From Maribellus maritimus (GTDB lineage Bacteria > Bacteroidota > Bacteroidia > Bacteroidales > Prolixibacteraceae): 64,000 nt of DNA. Position numbers and translations under genes: made by a program. How positions within the stretch are numbered: the first letter of the stretch is position 1; every line of letters starts with the position of its first letter. Where the stretch lies: assembly GCF_022267315.1 (NCBI RefSeq), contig NZ_JAIKLE010000021.1, forward strand, positions 62,001 to 126,000, given 5' to 3'. Shown here one piece after another: positions 17,933 through 26,762 of the stretch. Below the pieces are notes generated by a model. The model did not search any database. It saw only the letters and a program-made list of their open reading frames with translations, and had not been told where the DNA came from.

Positions 17933-17975
17933 AACAAATTTTTACTTAATTGGGTATATTTATATTTTCTAACAT

Positions 17976-20900
17976 TCAGCCTAATTTTTTATCAATAATC
18001 TCCAACAATTGATTAATGTCTATGGGTTTGGTTAGATAACTTTCTACTCCTTCTTTTATCAGCCTTTTCATCTGTGTCTCCATAGCGTCTGCACTCACAA
18101 CAACAATTGGAACAAAACTTGTCTCGGTGTCAGCCTTCAATTCTTTAACTACATCCAGGCCATGAATATCCGGGAGGTTCAGGTCAAGTAAAATCAAAAA
18201 CGGTTTATAATCTTTTGTCAACTGCAGCGTATTTTTTCCATATGTATTGGTTATTAACCTTATTGAAGGACGATAATCACTTAACACCTGGCTCATTAAA
18301 TCAATGTTTGATGCATTGTCTTCAATGTATAACAGATTTCCTGATTTCAGAGAGGGCATCTCCTGTTTCTCGTCCGCTTTTCCAGTATCCTGAATTTGTT
18401 CCACAGGGTTATCGGCCAACGGCAGTTCAACCCAAAAAGTACTCCCCTCACCCAATTTGCTCACAACTCCCATCTGTCCTTTCATTGCATCAACCAGTAT
18501 TTTTACGATTACAAGTCCCAGACCAGATCCTTCGATCTCTGCCAAATCAGCTCCTACACGTTCAAAAGGTTCAAAAATCTTTTTCAAATCTGGTTCAGAG
18601 ATACCCTTACCGGAGTCTTTAATATTTATCCTGACGCGACCTGCCGTATTGCCACTATTTTGAGCAACCAATTCGCAGGATACTTTTACAAAACCATCAG
18701 GAATGTTGTATTTTATCGCATTGTTTAAAAGGTTCAAAAAAACCTGTTTTATACGTTGATAATCGGCTATAACAAAGAAATTTGTTTTCTCTGTTTCGAA
18801 AGTTACCATACGTTCCTGCGCCAGCGGCCCAAGTATATCTATCGTTTCGCTGATAACCGTGGAAATTTTTATGGCTTCCATTGAAAGAGAAATCCGGTTT
18901 GCTTCAATCCTTGCAATATCAAGCACTTCGTTTATCAGTTCCAACAAGTGTGCACCGTTTTTTAATATCTGTTTTACATTTTTTTTGTATTTGGGATTCA
19001 ACTTTCCCATATTCAAAAGCTGGGCAAAGCCAAGAATAGAGTTCATAGGGGTACGAAATTCATGACTCATTCGTGATAAAAACTCGCTTTTTGCCTGATT
19101 TGCATTTTCTGCTTCCAGTTTGGCTTTTTTTATCTTTTTCTCCGCTTCTTTCCGTGAAGTAATATCAATGACAATAATAAGTGTCATCATTTCTTCTTCA
19201 AAATCAAAGGGTATCAGATTTAATTCTACCGGGAAAAAACTCCCGTCTTTCCGGCATGCCTCTATATCCTTTTCGTTCCACTCTTCATTTTGTTCTTTTG
19301 GATTTAAAAAAGCGGGACGAGATCCGGCTGTATCCTGCAAATCACTTTCGTCTGGGAAAATCGTATTTATACTTGCTCCAATTAACTCGGTATTGGAAAA
19401 ACCAAAGTATTCTTCCGATATTGAATTCGCCAGATTTATTTTCCCTGTTGAATCAACAAGCATTATTGAATATGGCGAACTTTCAAAAATCATACGGCTT
19501 CGTTCTTCTGCACTTTTTCTGGTAGCCATTTCAATTTGAAGAGATGCGTTTATTGCTTCCAGTTCGCGGGTACGCTTCCGAACTTTTTCTTCAAGCTCTA
19601 TATTCAATTTCTGTATTTTCTGATTCGCAATTTTTTTTACGGTGATGTCTTCAACAAATCCTTCAAAATAAGCGACTACATCATCCCCTCCTTTTACAAT
19701 TCTTATATTCTCCCGAATATGTATTGTCTCTCCTTCTTTCGTTTTCCACTTTTCTTCAATTCCCCTTATGAGGTTCTTCTCTGTTCCATTCTTGTTTATG
19801 TTTCCGTTTAATAACTTTGAATTGATATTTGCCGCATCAATCTTCTCTCCTTCATTTTGCAGTTCCTTAAAAGAGCGATAACCCAACATCTGAACCAGGG
19901 CCGGATTTGCACTTAAAATTTTACCATCAGGTGTAATCTGATATATTCCAAGGGGTGAGCTTTCATAAAATAAACGGTATTTTCTTTCGCTTTTTGAAAT
20001 TCCCTTGTTTGCTCGTTGGAAAAGAAGCAGCAAACCCGTTAGGAGAAATAAAATAATAAGGGTTAAAATTGCTGTTGTTAATCGAATATTACGTATTCCT
20101 TTAAACGCTTCTTCTTTATTCATTTCGCTGGCAATTCCAAAATCATACTCATCATCCCATATCCATGCACCAACAACCTCAGTCCCGAGATAGTTAAAAT
20201 AGCCATCTAAGTTTGACTCCGATTTTTTATTTGTCAGGCTCCGAGCCATTTCTGTTAACTCTTGTTCCTTATCACCCGATTTTTTTTGAGGATTGGTAAT
20301 GTATAAATTCAAAATAGCATTGGTTCCGGGGATAATTTTATGTTTATTTATAAGCCCGGATTTAAACCGACTGTCACTCATCATTTTCCCTTCTGCGTTG
20401 ACACAATAGGTTTCGCCGGTTTCGCCCATTCGGGCATTTTCAAAAATGGCTGTAAAATCATCAGCCGGATTAATCCGAAATGTAAACAGGGCAATTACAT
20501 TTCCCAATTCGTCTTTTACGGGGGTTCCGACAAACATCGTAGCTCTGTTAGCTACCAAAACTGAATCACCATCAGGAAGCGGCACATCGGATAGCATTGG
20601 CATTGTCAGTACTGTTTCACCTGACCACATTTTCCCGAACACATCTTTGTGATTGACCAATAAATTAGTCGTACCTGTATTTTCGTTACGCGAGGAGGCG
20701 ATACTTATATTTTCAGAGTTAATCACAAAAAAACCTTCGTAATCATCTCCCGCATAAAAAGGCATGAGCCGCTCTCGTATCTCTTCTTGAATTGGCGATT
20801 CCAAAAGCAACTCTTTTGTAGCAGGCACTTCCAGTAATTGTTTTATTAAAGGCGTCATTTCCCGTGCCCAAACCTCACAATTTTTTTTGTTGCGGTCGGC

Positions 20901-21068
20901 CCACGACTGAAAGCCCTGGTGTGTTGTTAAAACAATGGTATTGAGATAATTTCGAACTCGCTCTTTTTCTCGTTTTTCAATTTGATTTGTAGTTACAAGT
21001 GAAGCAAGAATAACAATAAAAATTGCTATAGTAAATGAAACCGGGAGTATGTATTTAAAACCTTTCAT
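17976..21068 (-). CDS. Hybrid sensor histidine kinase (Cache-PAS-PAS-HisKA-HATPase-REC)
   Basis: 1030 residues. TM1 about 7-27; a periplasmic dCache-like sensor of roughly 300 residues with AVFVGTPVKDELGNVIALFTFR-type strands; TM2 about 330-352 (TTAILTLIILFLLTGLLLLF). Two PAS domains follow (RLFYESSPLGIYQITPDGKI and MIFESSPYSIMLVDSTGKI), the first with a PAC-like end. HisKA carries the His in SRMSHEFRTPMNSILG, HATPase has NLLNNAIKYN, DSGKGIS and GSGLGLVIVK, and the C-terminal receiver has IEDN, LLLDLNLPD and YLTKPID. It senses a small periplasmic ligand through the Cache domain and forms a phosphorelay with the following REC-kinase gene. Its place between propeller operons suggests shared control of the island, which is inference. 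Confidence 0.93.
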   Translation of the reverse strand: MKGFKYILPVSFTIAIFIVILASLVTTNQIEKREKERVRNYLNTIVLTTHQGFQSWADRNKKNCEVWAREMTPLIKQLLEVPATKELLLESPIQEEIRERLMPFYAGDDYEGFFVINSENISIASSRNENTGTTNLLVNHKDVFGKMWSGETVLTMPMLSDVPLPDGDSVLVANRATMFVGTPVKDELGNVIALFTFRINPADDFTAIFENARMGETGETYCVNAEGKMMSDSRFKSGLINKHKIIPGTNAILNLYITNPQKKSGDKEQELTEMARSLTNKKSESNLDGYFNYLGTEVVGAWIWDDEYDFGIASEMNKEEAFKGIRNIRLTTAILTLIILFLLTGLLLLFQRANKGISKSERKYRLFYESSPLGIYQITPDGKILSANPALVQMLGYRSFKELQNEGEKIDAANINSKLLNGNINKNGTEKNLIRGIEEKWKTKEGETIHIRENIRIVKGGDDVVAYFEGFVEDITVKKIANQKIQKLNIELEEKVRKRTRELEAINASLQIEMATRKSAEERSRMIFESSPYSIMLVDSTGKINLANSISEEYFGFSNTELIGASINTIFPDESDLQDTAGSRPAFLNPKEQNEEWNEKDIEACRKDGSFFPVELNLIPFDFEEEMMTLIIVIDITSRKEAEKKIKKAKLEAENANQAKSEFLSRMSHEFRTPMNSILGFAQLLNMGKLNPKYKKNVKQILKNGAHLLELINEVLDIARIEANRISLSMEAIKISTVISETIDILGPLAQERMVTFETEKTNFFVIADYQRIKQVFLNLLNNAIKYNIPDGFVKVSCELVAQNSGNTAGRVRINIKDSGKGISEPDLKKIFEPFERVGADLAEIEGSGLGLVIVKILVDAMKGQMGVVSKLGEGSTFWVELPLADNPVEQIQDTGKADEKQEMPSLKSGNLLYIEDNASNIDLMSQVLSDYRPSIRLITNTYGKNTLQLTKDYKPFLILLDLNLPDIHGLDVVKELKADTETSFVPIVVVSADAMETQMKRLIKEGVESYLTKPIDINQLLEIIDKKLG

Positions 21069-21435
21069 ATAGGGCTAAACCTATTGCTTCCTCTGATATT
21101 TTGTGTAAGCATATTCCAATCGGCTACACTTATCAGAACTAAAAAGCGCCATTTCCCGTTAAATGTCATCAGATTCTTTTGAAATACCAAATCTGGAAGA
21201 ATAAAATTCTGTCCAAAAAGACAATTTCTGAGTTCTGTAATCTGAATGTTTCAAGCAATGTGCCCCATACCTCATCTAAATATTTGTACCGCAGCAAATG
21301 ATTTTCGACTTATTCTTTCCGGCCCGGAGCATTCAATTCCCCAGGCAAATTTCACCGGCAAGGATTCATACCTGTTATTTGTAACTCCGGATTCTGCCGG
21401 TTCTCTCCAATCCGGCGAAAGCCAAAAAAACCAAA
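21069..21435. other. 367-base spacer between P8 and the sensor kinase
   Basis: No credible gene. It must hold the kinase promoter (minus strand). The only structure I see is an inverted repeat CCGGATT (21387-21393) / AATCCGG (21409-21415), 21 bases past the P8 stop. This is a weak terminator candidate without a T tract. A 72-codon plus-strand frame (21246-21464) has no family signal and runs into the end of P8. Confidence 0.4.
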
Positions 21436-22560
21436 TCATCTCAAAACACAAAGCACCGGATTAGAAGTTTCGTCGACATTTTTAAGATTTTTATATTTTA
21501 TCTCGACACTGTTTTTGTTTTTCAATATATCAACCAGAGCCGCAAGACAGACCAATTCGCCATTGCTTTCAGCCATGGGGGTAATTCTTATCTCATTTAT
21601 AAAAAGTCCCTTTTTCGATGGGTCTTTTTCTGCGTGCGGAAATACAAGTTCTTTCCCGTCCCAAAAAAGGGGACAAATTTCTTTCCCTATCAATCCGTTT
21701 TGAAGAGTAAAACAGGTATACTTTTTACCTATCAGAATTTTGTCCAGCCGGTAGAGATTTTTCCATTTTTCCATTGCCGACATATCAAAATCCTCTTCCT
21801 GAAAAGCGTATTTACCTAAATCGAAACCATAAACACTGTCTTTTTCCAGGTTAGCGTTTATGGAGTAAATAACATCTCCCATTTCTTCTTTGTAATACAT
21901 TGTTCCCTCTTTTTGCGAAATACTGTTAAAAAAAGATAATCCGCTGTGCCTTATTTTTGTTGTAGTAAACGTTTTAAGCGAAGTCCCGTCGGGGGCAACA
22001 ACTTTAATTGCTTCTGCATATGTTACACCGGCCGGTTGTGCGTTATCCGGCAAAATGTAAAAAATCCGGCCTGTGTCATCTACATCCATAACCTGCTCAT
22101 TGGTTTCTGATTTTAATGTTTTTACAAATTGTCCGTCGGTGGTATAATAAACCAATTTTCCCAGCGAATTTACAATTACAAGGTCATTTTTTTTGTCTAT
22201 AGCAAAATCCGCGATGATACTGTATTCCTCCGGACCTTTCCCAATGGCTCCGATACGGTTAACAAAGCTGCCCTGAGAATCGAATCGAAATAAATTCCCG
22301 GCATCATCATACAAATAGTAAAAACCTTTATGGGCTACAATTTTAAACACCTCTCCCATCAGTGCTTTGTCGTTTGTTTCCAGTGGTATAAACTCTACAT
22401 TTTCGAACATTGTGTTCACCTCTGCAGCCTTGCTTTGCGTGATGGCTTTTTCGACGGGAAGTATTGTAAACGATTTGGAATTTTGGGTTTTACTTTTTTC
22501 AGAACAGGAAACAAGAAACAAAGAAAAAAGGGCGAGTAGAAGAATTTGTTTTTGGTTCAT
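21436..22560 (-). CDS. Six-bladed beta-propeller lipoprotein (P8)
   Basis: 374 residues; lipobox LVSC with Cys19. It has FIPLETNDKALMGEVF, GAIGKGPEEYS near residue 105, YYTTDGQFVKTLKS and an ending SNPVLCVLR that is shorter than in the other copies. It is monocistronic by spacing (349 bases upstream, 367 downstream). The AACGA-N6-TCGTT inverted repeat at 22616-22631 lies 56 bases before its ATG and recurs at almost the same distance before P9, so these neighbours may share a regulator. Confidence 0.88.
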   Translation of the reverse strand: MNQKQILLLALFSLFLVSCSEKSKTQNSKSFTILPVEKAITQSKAAEVNTMFENVEFIPLETNDKALMGEVFKIVAHKGFYYLYDDAGNLFRFDSQGSFVNRIGAIGKGPEEYSIIADFAIDKKNDLVIVNSLGKLVYYTTDGQFVKTLKSETNEQVMDVDDTGRIFYILPDNAQPAGVTYAEAIKVVAPDGTSLKTFTTTKIRHSGLSFFNSISQKEGTMYYKEEMGDVIYSINANLEKDSVYGFDLGKYAFQEEDFDMSAMEKWKNLYRLDKILIGKKYTCFTLQNGLIGKEICPLFWDGKELVFPHAEKDPSKKGLFINEIRITPMAESNGELVCLAALVDILKNKNSVEIKYKNLKNVDETSNPVLCVLR

Positions 22561-22615
22561 TTTCAGTAGTTTTTACTATTGTCAGCAGTTTAGATTCTAG
22601 TGATTTTCAGAAACC

Positions 22616-22631
22616 AACGATTACAGTCGTT
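22616..22631 (-). promoter_or_regulatory. Inverted repeat upstream of P8
   Basis: AACGATTACAGTCGTT: AACGA-N6-TCGTT, 56 bases before the P8 start codon. The flanking plus-strand bases TTTCAGAAACC also resemble those beside the P9 copy (TTTCAACAACC). Candidate operator or promoter core. Confidence 0.5.
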
Positions 22632-22859
22632 ATTTTTTGTCAAGAAGTAATCATTGGAAAAATTAGCCAAAACCTTACAAAAATTCTGCCATAAAACGAA
22701 CGTTTGTGCAAAGAATAATATTGGCCTGTTGTTCCGGCATTTTTTTGTAGTATTTCGTATTTTAGAGCCTTGGTGGCACTTTCTTTTTTGCCACAAAAAC
22801 TTACTTAACTTGAATATTTTCCTGCTGCCAAACAATTTTAATTGTTCCTCATTCAGACA

Positions 22860-22885
22860 CTTTCAGGTTTTAAAAACGCTGAAAG
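22860..22885 (-). terminator. Hairpin downstream of P9
   Basis: CTTTCAG (22860-22866) pairs with CTGAAAG (22879-22885), with an A/T-rich interior that can extend the stem, 25 bases past the P9 stop. The block from about 22867 into the P9 3' end is almost identical to that after the pseudogene P10, so stop codon, spacer and hairpin were duplicated together. Confidence 0.5.
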
Positions 22886-22909
22886 GTATCTTCTCTGCTT
22901 ACTGAAAAC

Positions 22910-24064
22910 TTATTCTTTCAATTTCACCAGCATCAACACCGGATTGTCGTTTTCATCCAAATTGTTGGCCAGCTGTTCCAATTCTTTTTTCTTTTCCGGA
23001 AATTTAGGAGTGGAGTTTTTGAATTCTGTGGATTCTACCAACATTTTTAATTGAAAAGAATTTATCCATCCCAACAAAAATTCCTCTGAATCTGAATGAT
23101 ACGTTGAAACGGGAACGAATGCCGGGCCGTTATCAAAATCATTTAAATTAATTGTTTCTGCACCTAAAATAGAACTGGCAATTTTATACATAAGGTTTTT
23201 GTTTTTGTCAAACATCGTATAAACTCTTAATCTGTCTTTTATTAAAATGTAATCGAAAAAAAGGTATTTTTTTGTTCCCTGTACTGACAGCATTTGCCAG
23301 GATGATTTATTCCTGTAATTTTCTTCAGATGCCAAATCGTTTTCGGTTACCCTAAATTTGTCTTTAGCAAAAAGATAGGCCGGTTTGCACTTTTCATCGA
23401 TACAAAAAATGGTGTCATTAAGTTGATTCCAGTAGAATAGGGATTTCCCATCATTAAAAATCGGATGAATAAGGTAGTCAACTCTAAGTTCGCCCACCTC
23501 AACAAAATTTTGTTTTTGGTTTGTTACATGGCCTTTTAAATCGGTTGCATACCATTCGTTTTTTAACCCTGAAAATCCAAAACCTTTAGGGAAAAAGAGC
23601 CGGTTTTCAAAAAATACAACATTTTTAAAATTCAAGCTATCCGGGGTTTCAAACGAACTTAGCAGTTCGCCTGCGAAGTTATACACAAAAACTTTTTTAA
23701 GGTTTATAAGAAATATTTCACCTGTTGCAGGGTTTACCGTAAAATCGTCAACATAGGCATATTCTCCGGGCCCTTTACCTTTTTTCCCTATCTGATTCCT
23801 GAATTTTCCATTGGTTCTAAACAGAAAAAGCCCATCATTATTCCGGATAAGATAACCTTCTTCCACTCTTTTAACATCTTTAATATCCGATAGCAAAACC
23901 GAATTATCAAGTTTTATATAACTCACTTCGTCGGCTAGTTCAGTTAGCGCTAATTCTCCGGCAACCAAGTCCTCAGGTGTGATAACCGGGATTTCCCTGG
24001 ATTTGTTACATGCAATGATTAAAAACAACAGAGAAAATGTACAAGAGTATAAGCTGATTTTCAT
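22910..24064 (-). CDS. Six-bladed beta-propeller lipoprotein (P9)
   Basis: 384 residues; lipobox IIAC with Cys19. ADEVSYIKLDNSVLLSDI forms the first blade, GKKGKGPGEYAY lies near residue 97, LNDTIFCIDEKCKPAYLFA is mid-protein and FDNGPAFVPV follows. It belongs to the A-type tail group: FKNSTPKFPEKKKELEQLA followed by ENDNPVLMLVKLKE, about 37 residues that are nearly invariant in seven copies here. An upstream inverted repeat (24119-24134) lies 55 bases before the ATG, and a 133-base spacer separates it from the pseudogene P10. Confidence 0.9.
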   Translation of the reverse strand: MKISLYSCTFSLLFLIIACNKSREIPVITPEDLVAGELALTELADEVSYIKLDNSVLLSDIKDVKRVEEGYLIRNNDGLFLFRTNGKFRNQIGKKGKGPGEYAYVDDFTVNPATGEIFLINLKKVFVYNFAGELLSSFETPDSLNFKNVVFFENRLFFPKGFGFSGLKNEWYATDLKGHVTNQKQNFVEVGELRVDYLIHPIFNDGKSLFYWNQLNDTIFCIDEKCKPAYLFAKDKFRVTENDLASEENYRNKSSWQMLSVQGTKKYLFFDYILIKDRLRVYTMFDKNKNLMYKIASSILGAETINLNDFDNGPAFVPVSTYHSDSEEFLLGWINSFQLKMLVESTEFKNSTPKFPEKKKELEQLANNLDENDNPVLMLVKLKE

Positions 24065-24118
24065 AGGTTAAATATTTTAATTATTAATTTCATTTGAACT
24101 GAGTAATTTCAACAACCA

Positions 24119-24134
24119 AACGATATTTATCGTT
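24119..24134 (-). promoter_or_regulatory. Inverted repeat upstream of P9
   Basis: AACGATATTTATCGTT: the arms AACGA/TCGTT match the P8 element and extend here to 7 bp. It lies 55 bases before the P9 start codon, against 56 for P8. Confidence 0.5.
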
Positions 24135-24147
24135 ACTCATTAAAATG

Positions 24148-24173
24148 CTTTCAGCTTTTAAAAACGCTGAAAG
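24148..24173 (-). terminator. Hairpin downstream of pseudogene P10
   Basis: Perfect 8-bp arms CTTTCAGC (24148-24155) and GCTGAAAG (24166-24173), 25 bases past the stop. It is the sister of the hairpin after P9, with an identical spacer between hairpin and coding end apart from about one base. Confidence 0.55.
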
Positions 24174-24197
24174 GTATCTTCTCTGCTTACTGAAAAC

Positions 24198-25397
24198 CTA
24201 TTCTTTTAGTTTCACCAGCATCAACACCGGGTTGTCATTTTCATTTAAACTGTTGGCCAGTTGTTCCAGTTCTTTTTTCTTTTCGGGGTGTTTTGGAGTG
24301 GAACTTCTAAACTTTGCCGAATTTACGTGAATCATTAAATCCATGGCATTTACATAGCCGATTAATTCATTGTTTTTTTGGTAAACGTGCTCAAAATCCG
24401 GTCCTCCGTCATAATCATTCACAATTCCTTTTGTTCGGAATGTAAATGTTTCTTTTAAAAATTTATCATAGTACCCCTACCGATCTGATTTATCGAAAAC
24501 GAAAAAGAAAATAATATATCTTTTACTTTCAAAAATCTTCATTAACTGAATAAATTTAAAATTTTTCTTTTTTATAAAATTCTCAAAATCCTTTCGAAAT
24601 TCTACCGGAGTACGATACTTACCCTCATCAAAAATGTATCTTGGTTGAAATTCAAGTGAAGGAGTTACTTTGTACAATGTATCATTTAAAAGATTTTCTT
24701 TTGTGTAGAAAATATTGTCAAATGTGAAATAACTAAACTCATAAACTGTGCTCATTGCCATATTCGTGGTGTACTCTACAGGCTTTACCGCCTTTTTTAT
24801 AAATTTACCATCATGCGTATAAACTTCGTAACTATATGGTGTTGCACCGTTAAAATTACATTGTGGTACAATAAAATAGTCTTCATAAATAAACTCAAGC
24901 TCTTCGAATGGTTTTGACTGAAACTCTTTTATAATTTTAGATGGATACACTATATCGTTCAAATCTCTTTTAAAGGTCCCGTCAAAATCATAAATTAGTA
25001 ACCTTAAAAGGTCGCCACAAAGTACAAAGACTTCGTTTTTTACTTCGTTTATCCCTATTTTATATATGTAGTTGTATTCATTGGGGCCTCTTCCCTTTCT
25101 ACCGATTTTATTCAGGAATTTGCCCGAACGGTCAAAACGATACAACGCAGCAGGGTTAAAAGTGGCCACAAAAATAAACTCTGTGCTCGTTTTAATAAAA
25201 TTAATTCTACCAATCAGGTTATTATTGGTTGTTTCCAAAGGGATATTTTTTACTTCGTCAGCAAAATCATTAAATGACAATGCTTTTTCGTTTTTTATCG
25301 CAGATTCAACATCGATTATCTCCGGAGTTTGTGCATTTAATTGAGCACATTGCAAAACGGTAATGAACAAACAAAATAATTGAATTCTATTTTTCAT
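24198..25397 (-). pseudogene. Six-bladed beta-propeller gene with in-frame amber codon (P10)
   Basis: The frame is continuous over 400 codons, the normal family length, but codon 24477-24479 is TAG. Upstream reads ...FVFDKSDR, downstream GYYDKFLKETFTFR...NDYDGGPDF and the complete A-type tail. In P3 the aligned stretch is YWGYYNKKTKV, so the lost residue was probably Trp (TGG to TAG) at that position. The N-terminus has a normal Sec signal (LNAQTPE), GRKGRGPNEY near residue 95 and LNDTLYKV. No frameshift or second stop is visible, so the lesion is recent or is a base-call error. The truncated 306-residue product would lack the last blade and the closing strand and is unlikely to fold properly. 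Confidence 0.85.
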
Positions 25398-25422
25398 TTT
25401 TAGTCTGGGTTATGTATTAAAT

Positions 25423-26760
25423 TTATTCTTTCAGTTTCACCAACATTAGAACCGGGTTATCATTTTCGTTTAATCTATTTGCCAGTTGTTCCAGTTCTTT
25501 TTTCTTTTCGGGGTGTTTTGGGGTGGAGTTTTTAAAGGCTTCGGAATCAACGTGAGCTTTGAGTTCAAAAGGATGGATTAGTGTTAAAATATATTCACGG
25601 TCATGTTCATCAATGTAATAATAAAATTGATATGCGTCTGACATAAAATGTAAACCGCTATCAAAATCATTTTCAATACAAGCGCCGTAATTTTCAACAT
25701 ATCCCTGGTATGTCTCCTTGTTTTTTTTATTAATCATTAATATTGATGCATTATTATCCCGGAATGCATATCTCAAAAAAACAAAATGAGTTGTTTCAAA
25801 CATAGATAATGGTCCGAAAAAGGTTTTCATTTTTTTATCCGCTATTAATTCGTTCAATTCTATATTTTCGGGATAACGAAAATCACCTTGTGCAAATAAA
25901 TATCCGGGCTTAAAGCTAAAGTCAGGAGAGATTGAAAAAATTGTGTCATTTAACCAGTTGTAATAACATAATTTATCTCCTATTTTATAGGCGTTGCCTC
26001 GAAATAAAAACCCAGGATCTTTCACATTGCTGTATTTATAAGATAAGCTGTTTCCTAATGTGTCGGTTATAACCCAGTTATATTTAAAAGTACCACCCTC
26101 TCCGTAGTCTGCCAAAAATATTGAAGAATTAAAAAACGTAATATCCCGGGCCGGGCCGTCAAAAAAATCCTTTGTAGAAAAGGATCTAATGAAACGACCA
26201 TTTAATTGATATACTTTAATTTCATTTCTATCTACAAGATAAATATTCTTGTTTTCGTCATCCATAGCAAACACAAGTCCATAATGATACTCATCCGGCC
26301 CGTTACCTTTTCGAGCCAATACTTTTAAAAAATTCCCCCTATTATCAAAATGTAATAGTCCTGATTCTTTTGTGCTGATGAATATGCCATTATTGTTATG
26401 TATGAAGGAATAAACCAAACCTATGGGGACCTGATTATCTAAAGGAATATAACTTACATCATCAGCTATCGTTGAGAGTGTATATTTATCATTTGAAAAT
26501 TCTAAAGGATCTATTACAAAAACATCGTTCTTTTGTGATTCACAACTTATCAATAATGGAATTAGCAGGAAACAACTTACTGCAAAGTAAAATAGTTTTA
26601 AATGGTCGATTCTTTTGCATAGTAATTTAATTAAAGCTTTTCTGGAACCTACACAGATATTACAGACTTTGATCTTTCCGTAGTATTTGCTTGCTATACG
26701 CAGGCAGGAAAGGCCACAGTCTATGGTATCAAGTTGTTTGTGATGTGAAAAATCGGACAT
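25423..26760 (-). CDS. Six-bladed beta-propeller lipoprotein with fused peptidase-C39 fragment (P11)
   Basis: As read, 445 residues. Residues 1-32 (HHKQLDTIDCGLSCLRIASK, then YYGK) match the start of peptidase C39, the leader-cutting domain of peptide-exporting ABC transporters, including the Gln and catalytic Cys of QxDxxDCG; the His and Asp of the active site are absent. A lipoprotein signal follows only at 56-73 (FLLIPLLISC), which is abnormal. In another frame an ATG at 26618-26620 starts MQKNRPFK; removing one A of the AAAA run (26596-26599 on the plus strand) would join it to LFYFAVSCFLLIPLLISC, a normal lipoprotein start. From there on it is a typical propeller (ARKGNGPDEY, LNDTIFSI, A-type tail). 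It is either a relic fusion or a gene with a frameshifted start. Confidence 0.75.
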   Translation of the reverse strand: MSDFSHHKQLDTIDCGLSCLRIASKYYGKIKVCNICVGSRKALIKLLCKRIDHLKLFYFAVSCFLLIPLLISCESQKNDVFVIDPLEFSNDKYTLSTIADDVSYIPLDNQVPIGLVYSFIHNNNGIFISTKESGLLHFDNRGNFLKVLARKGNGPDEYHYGLVFAMDDENKNIYLVDRNEIKVYQLNGRFIRSFSTKDFFDGPARDITFFNSSIFLADYGEGGTFKYNWVITDTLGNSLSYKYSNVKDPGFLFRGNAYKIGDKLCYYNWLNDTIFSISPDFSFKPGYLFAQGDFRYPENIELNELIADKKMKTFFGPLSMFETTHFVFLRYAFRDNNASILMINKKNKETYQGYVENYGACIENDFDSGLHFMSDAYQFYYYIDEHDREYILTLIHPFELKAHVDSEAFKNSTPKHPEKKKELEQLANRLNENDNPVLMLVKLKE

Positions 26761-26762
26761 TA

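Larger units (their letters stand above)
22561..22909. other. 349-base spacer between P9 and P8
   Basis: Contains the P8 upstream inverted repeat (22616-22631) and the hairpin that follows P9 (22860-22885). Short frames on both strands (plus 22654-22905, minus 22590-22835) lack any family signal or plausible composition and are not called. Confidence 0.5.

Noticed and set aside
21246-21464. 72-codon plus-strand frame in the spacer before the kinase genes
   Set aside because: No signal peptide, family motif or start context, and it overlaps the end of P8 antisense.
22590-22905. Short frames on both strands between P8 and P9, considered as possible secreted peptides (NVEALA-type or GG-leader)
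   Set aside because: No leader motif, no GG site and no NVEALA-like string; the composition matches AT-rich spacer.
24198-24422. Separate 74-residue gene
   Set aside because: It is in the same frame as the upstream 306-codon segment and encodes only the family tail; it is the end of P10 after the amber codon.
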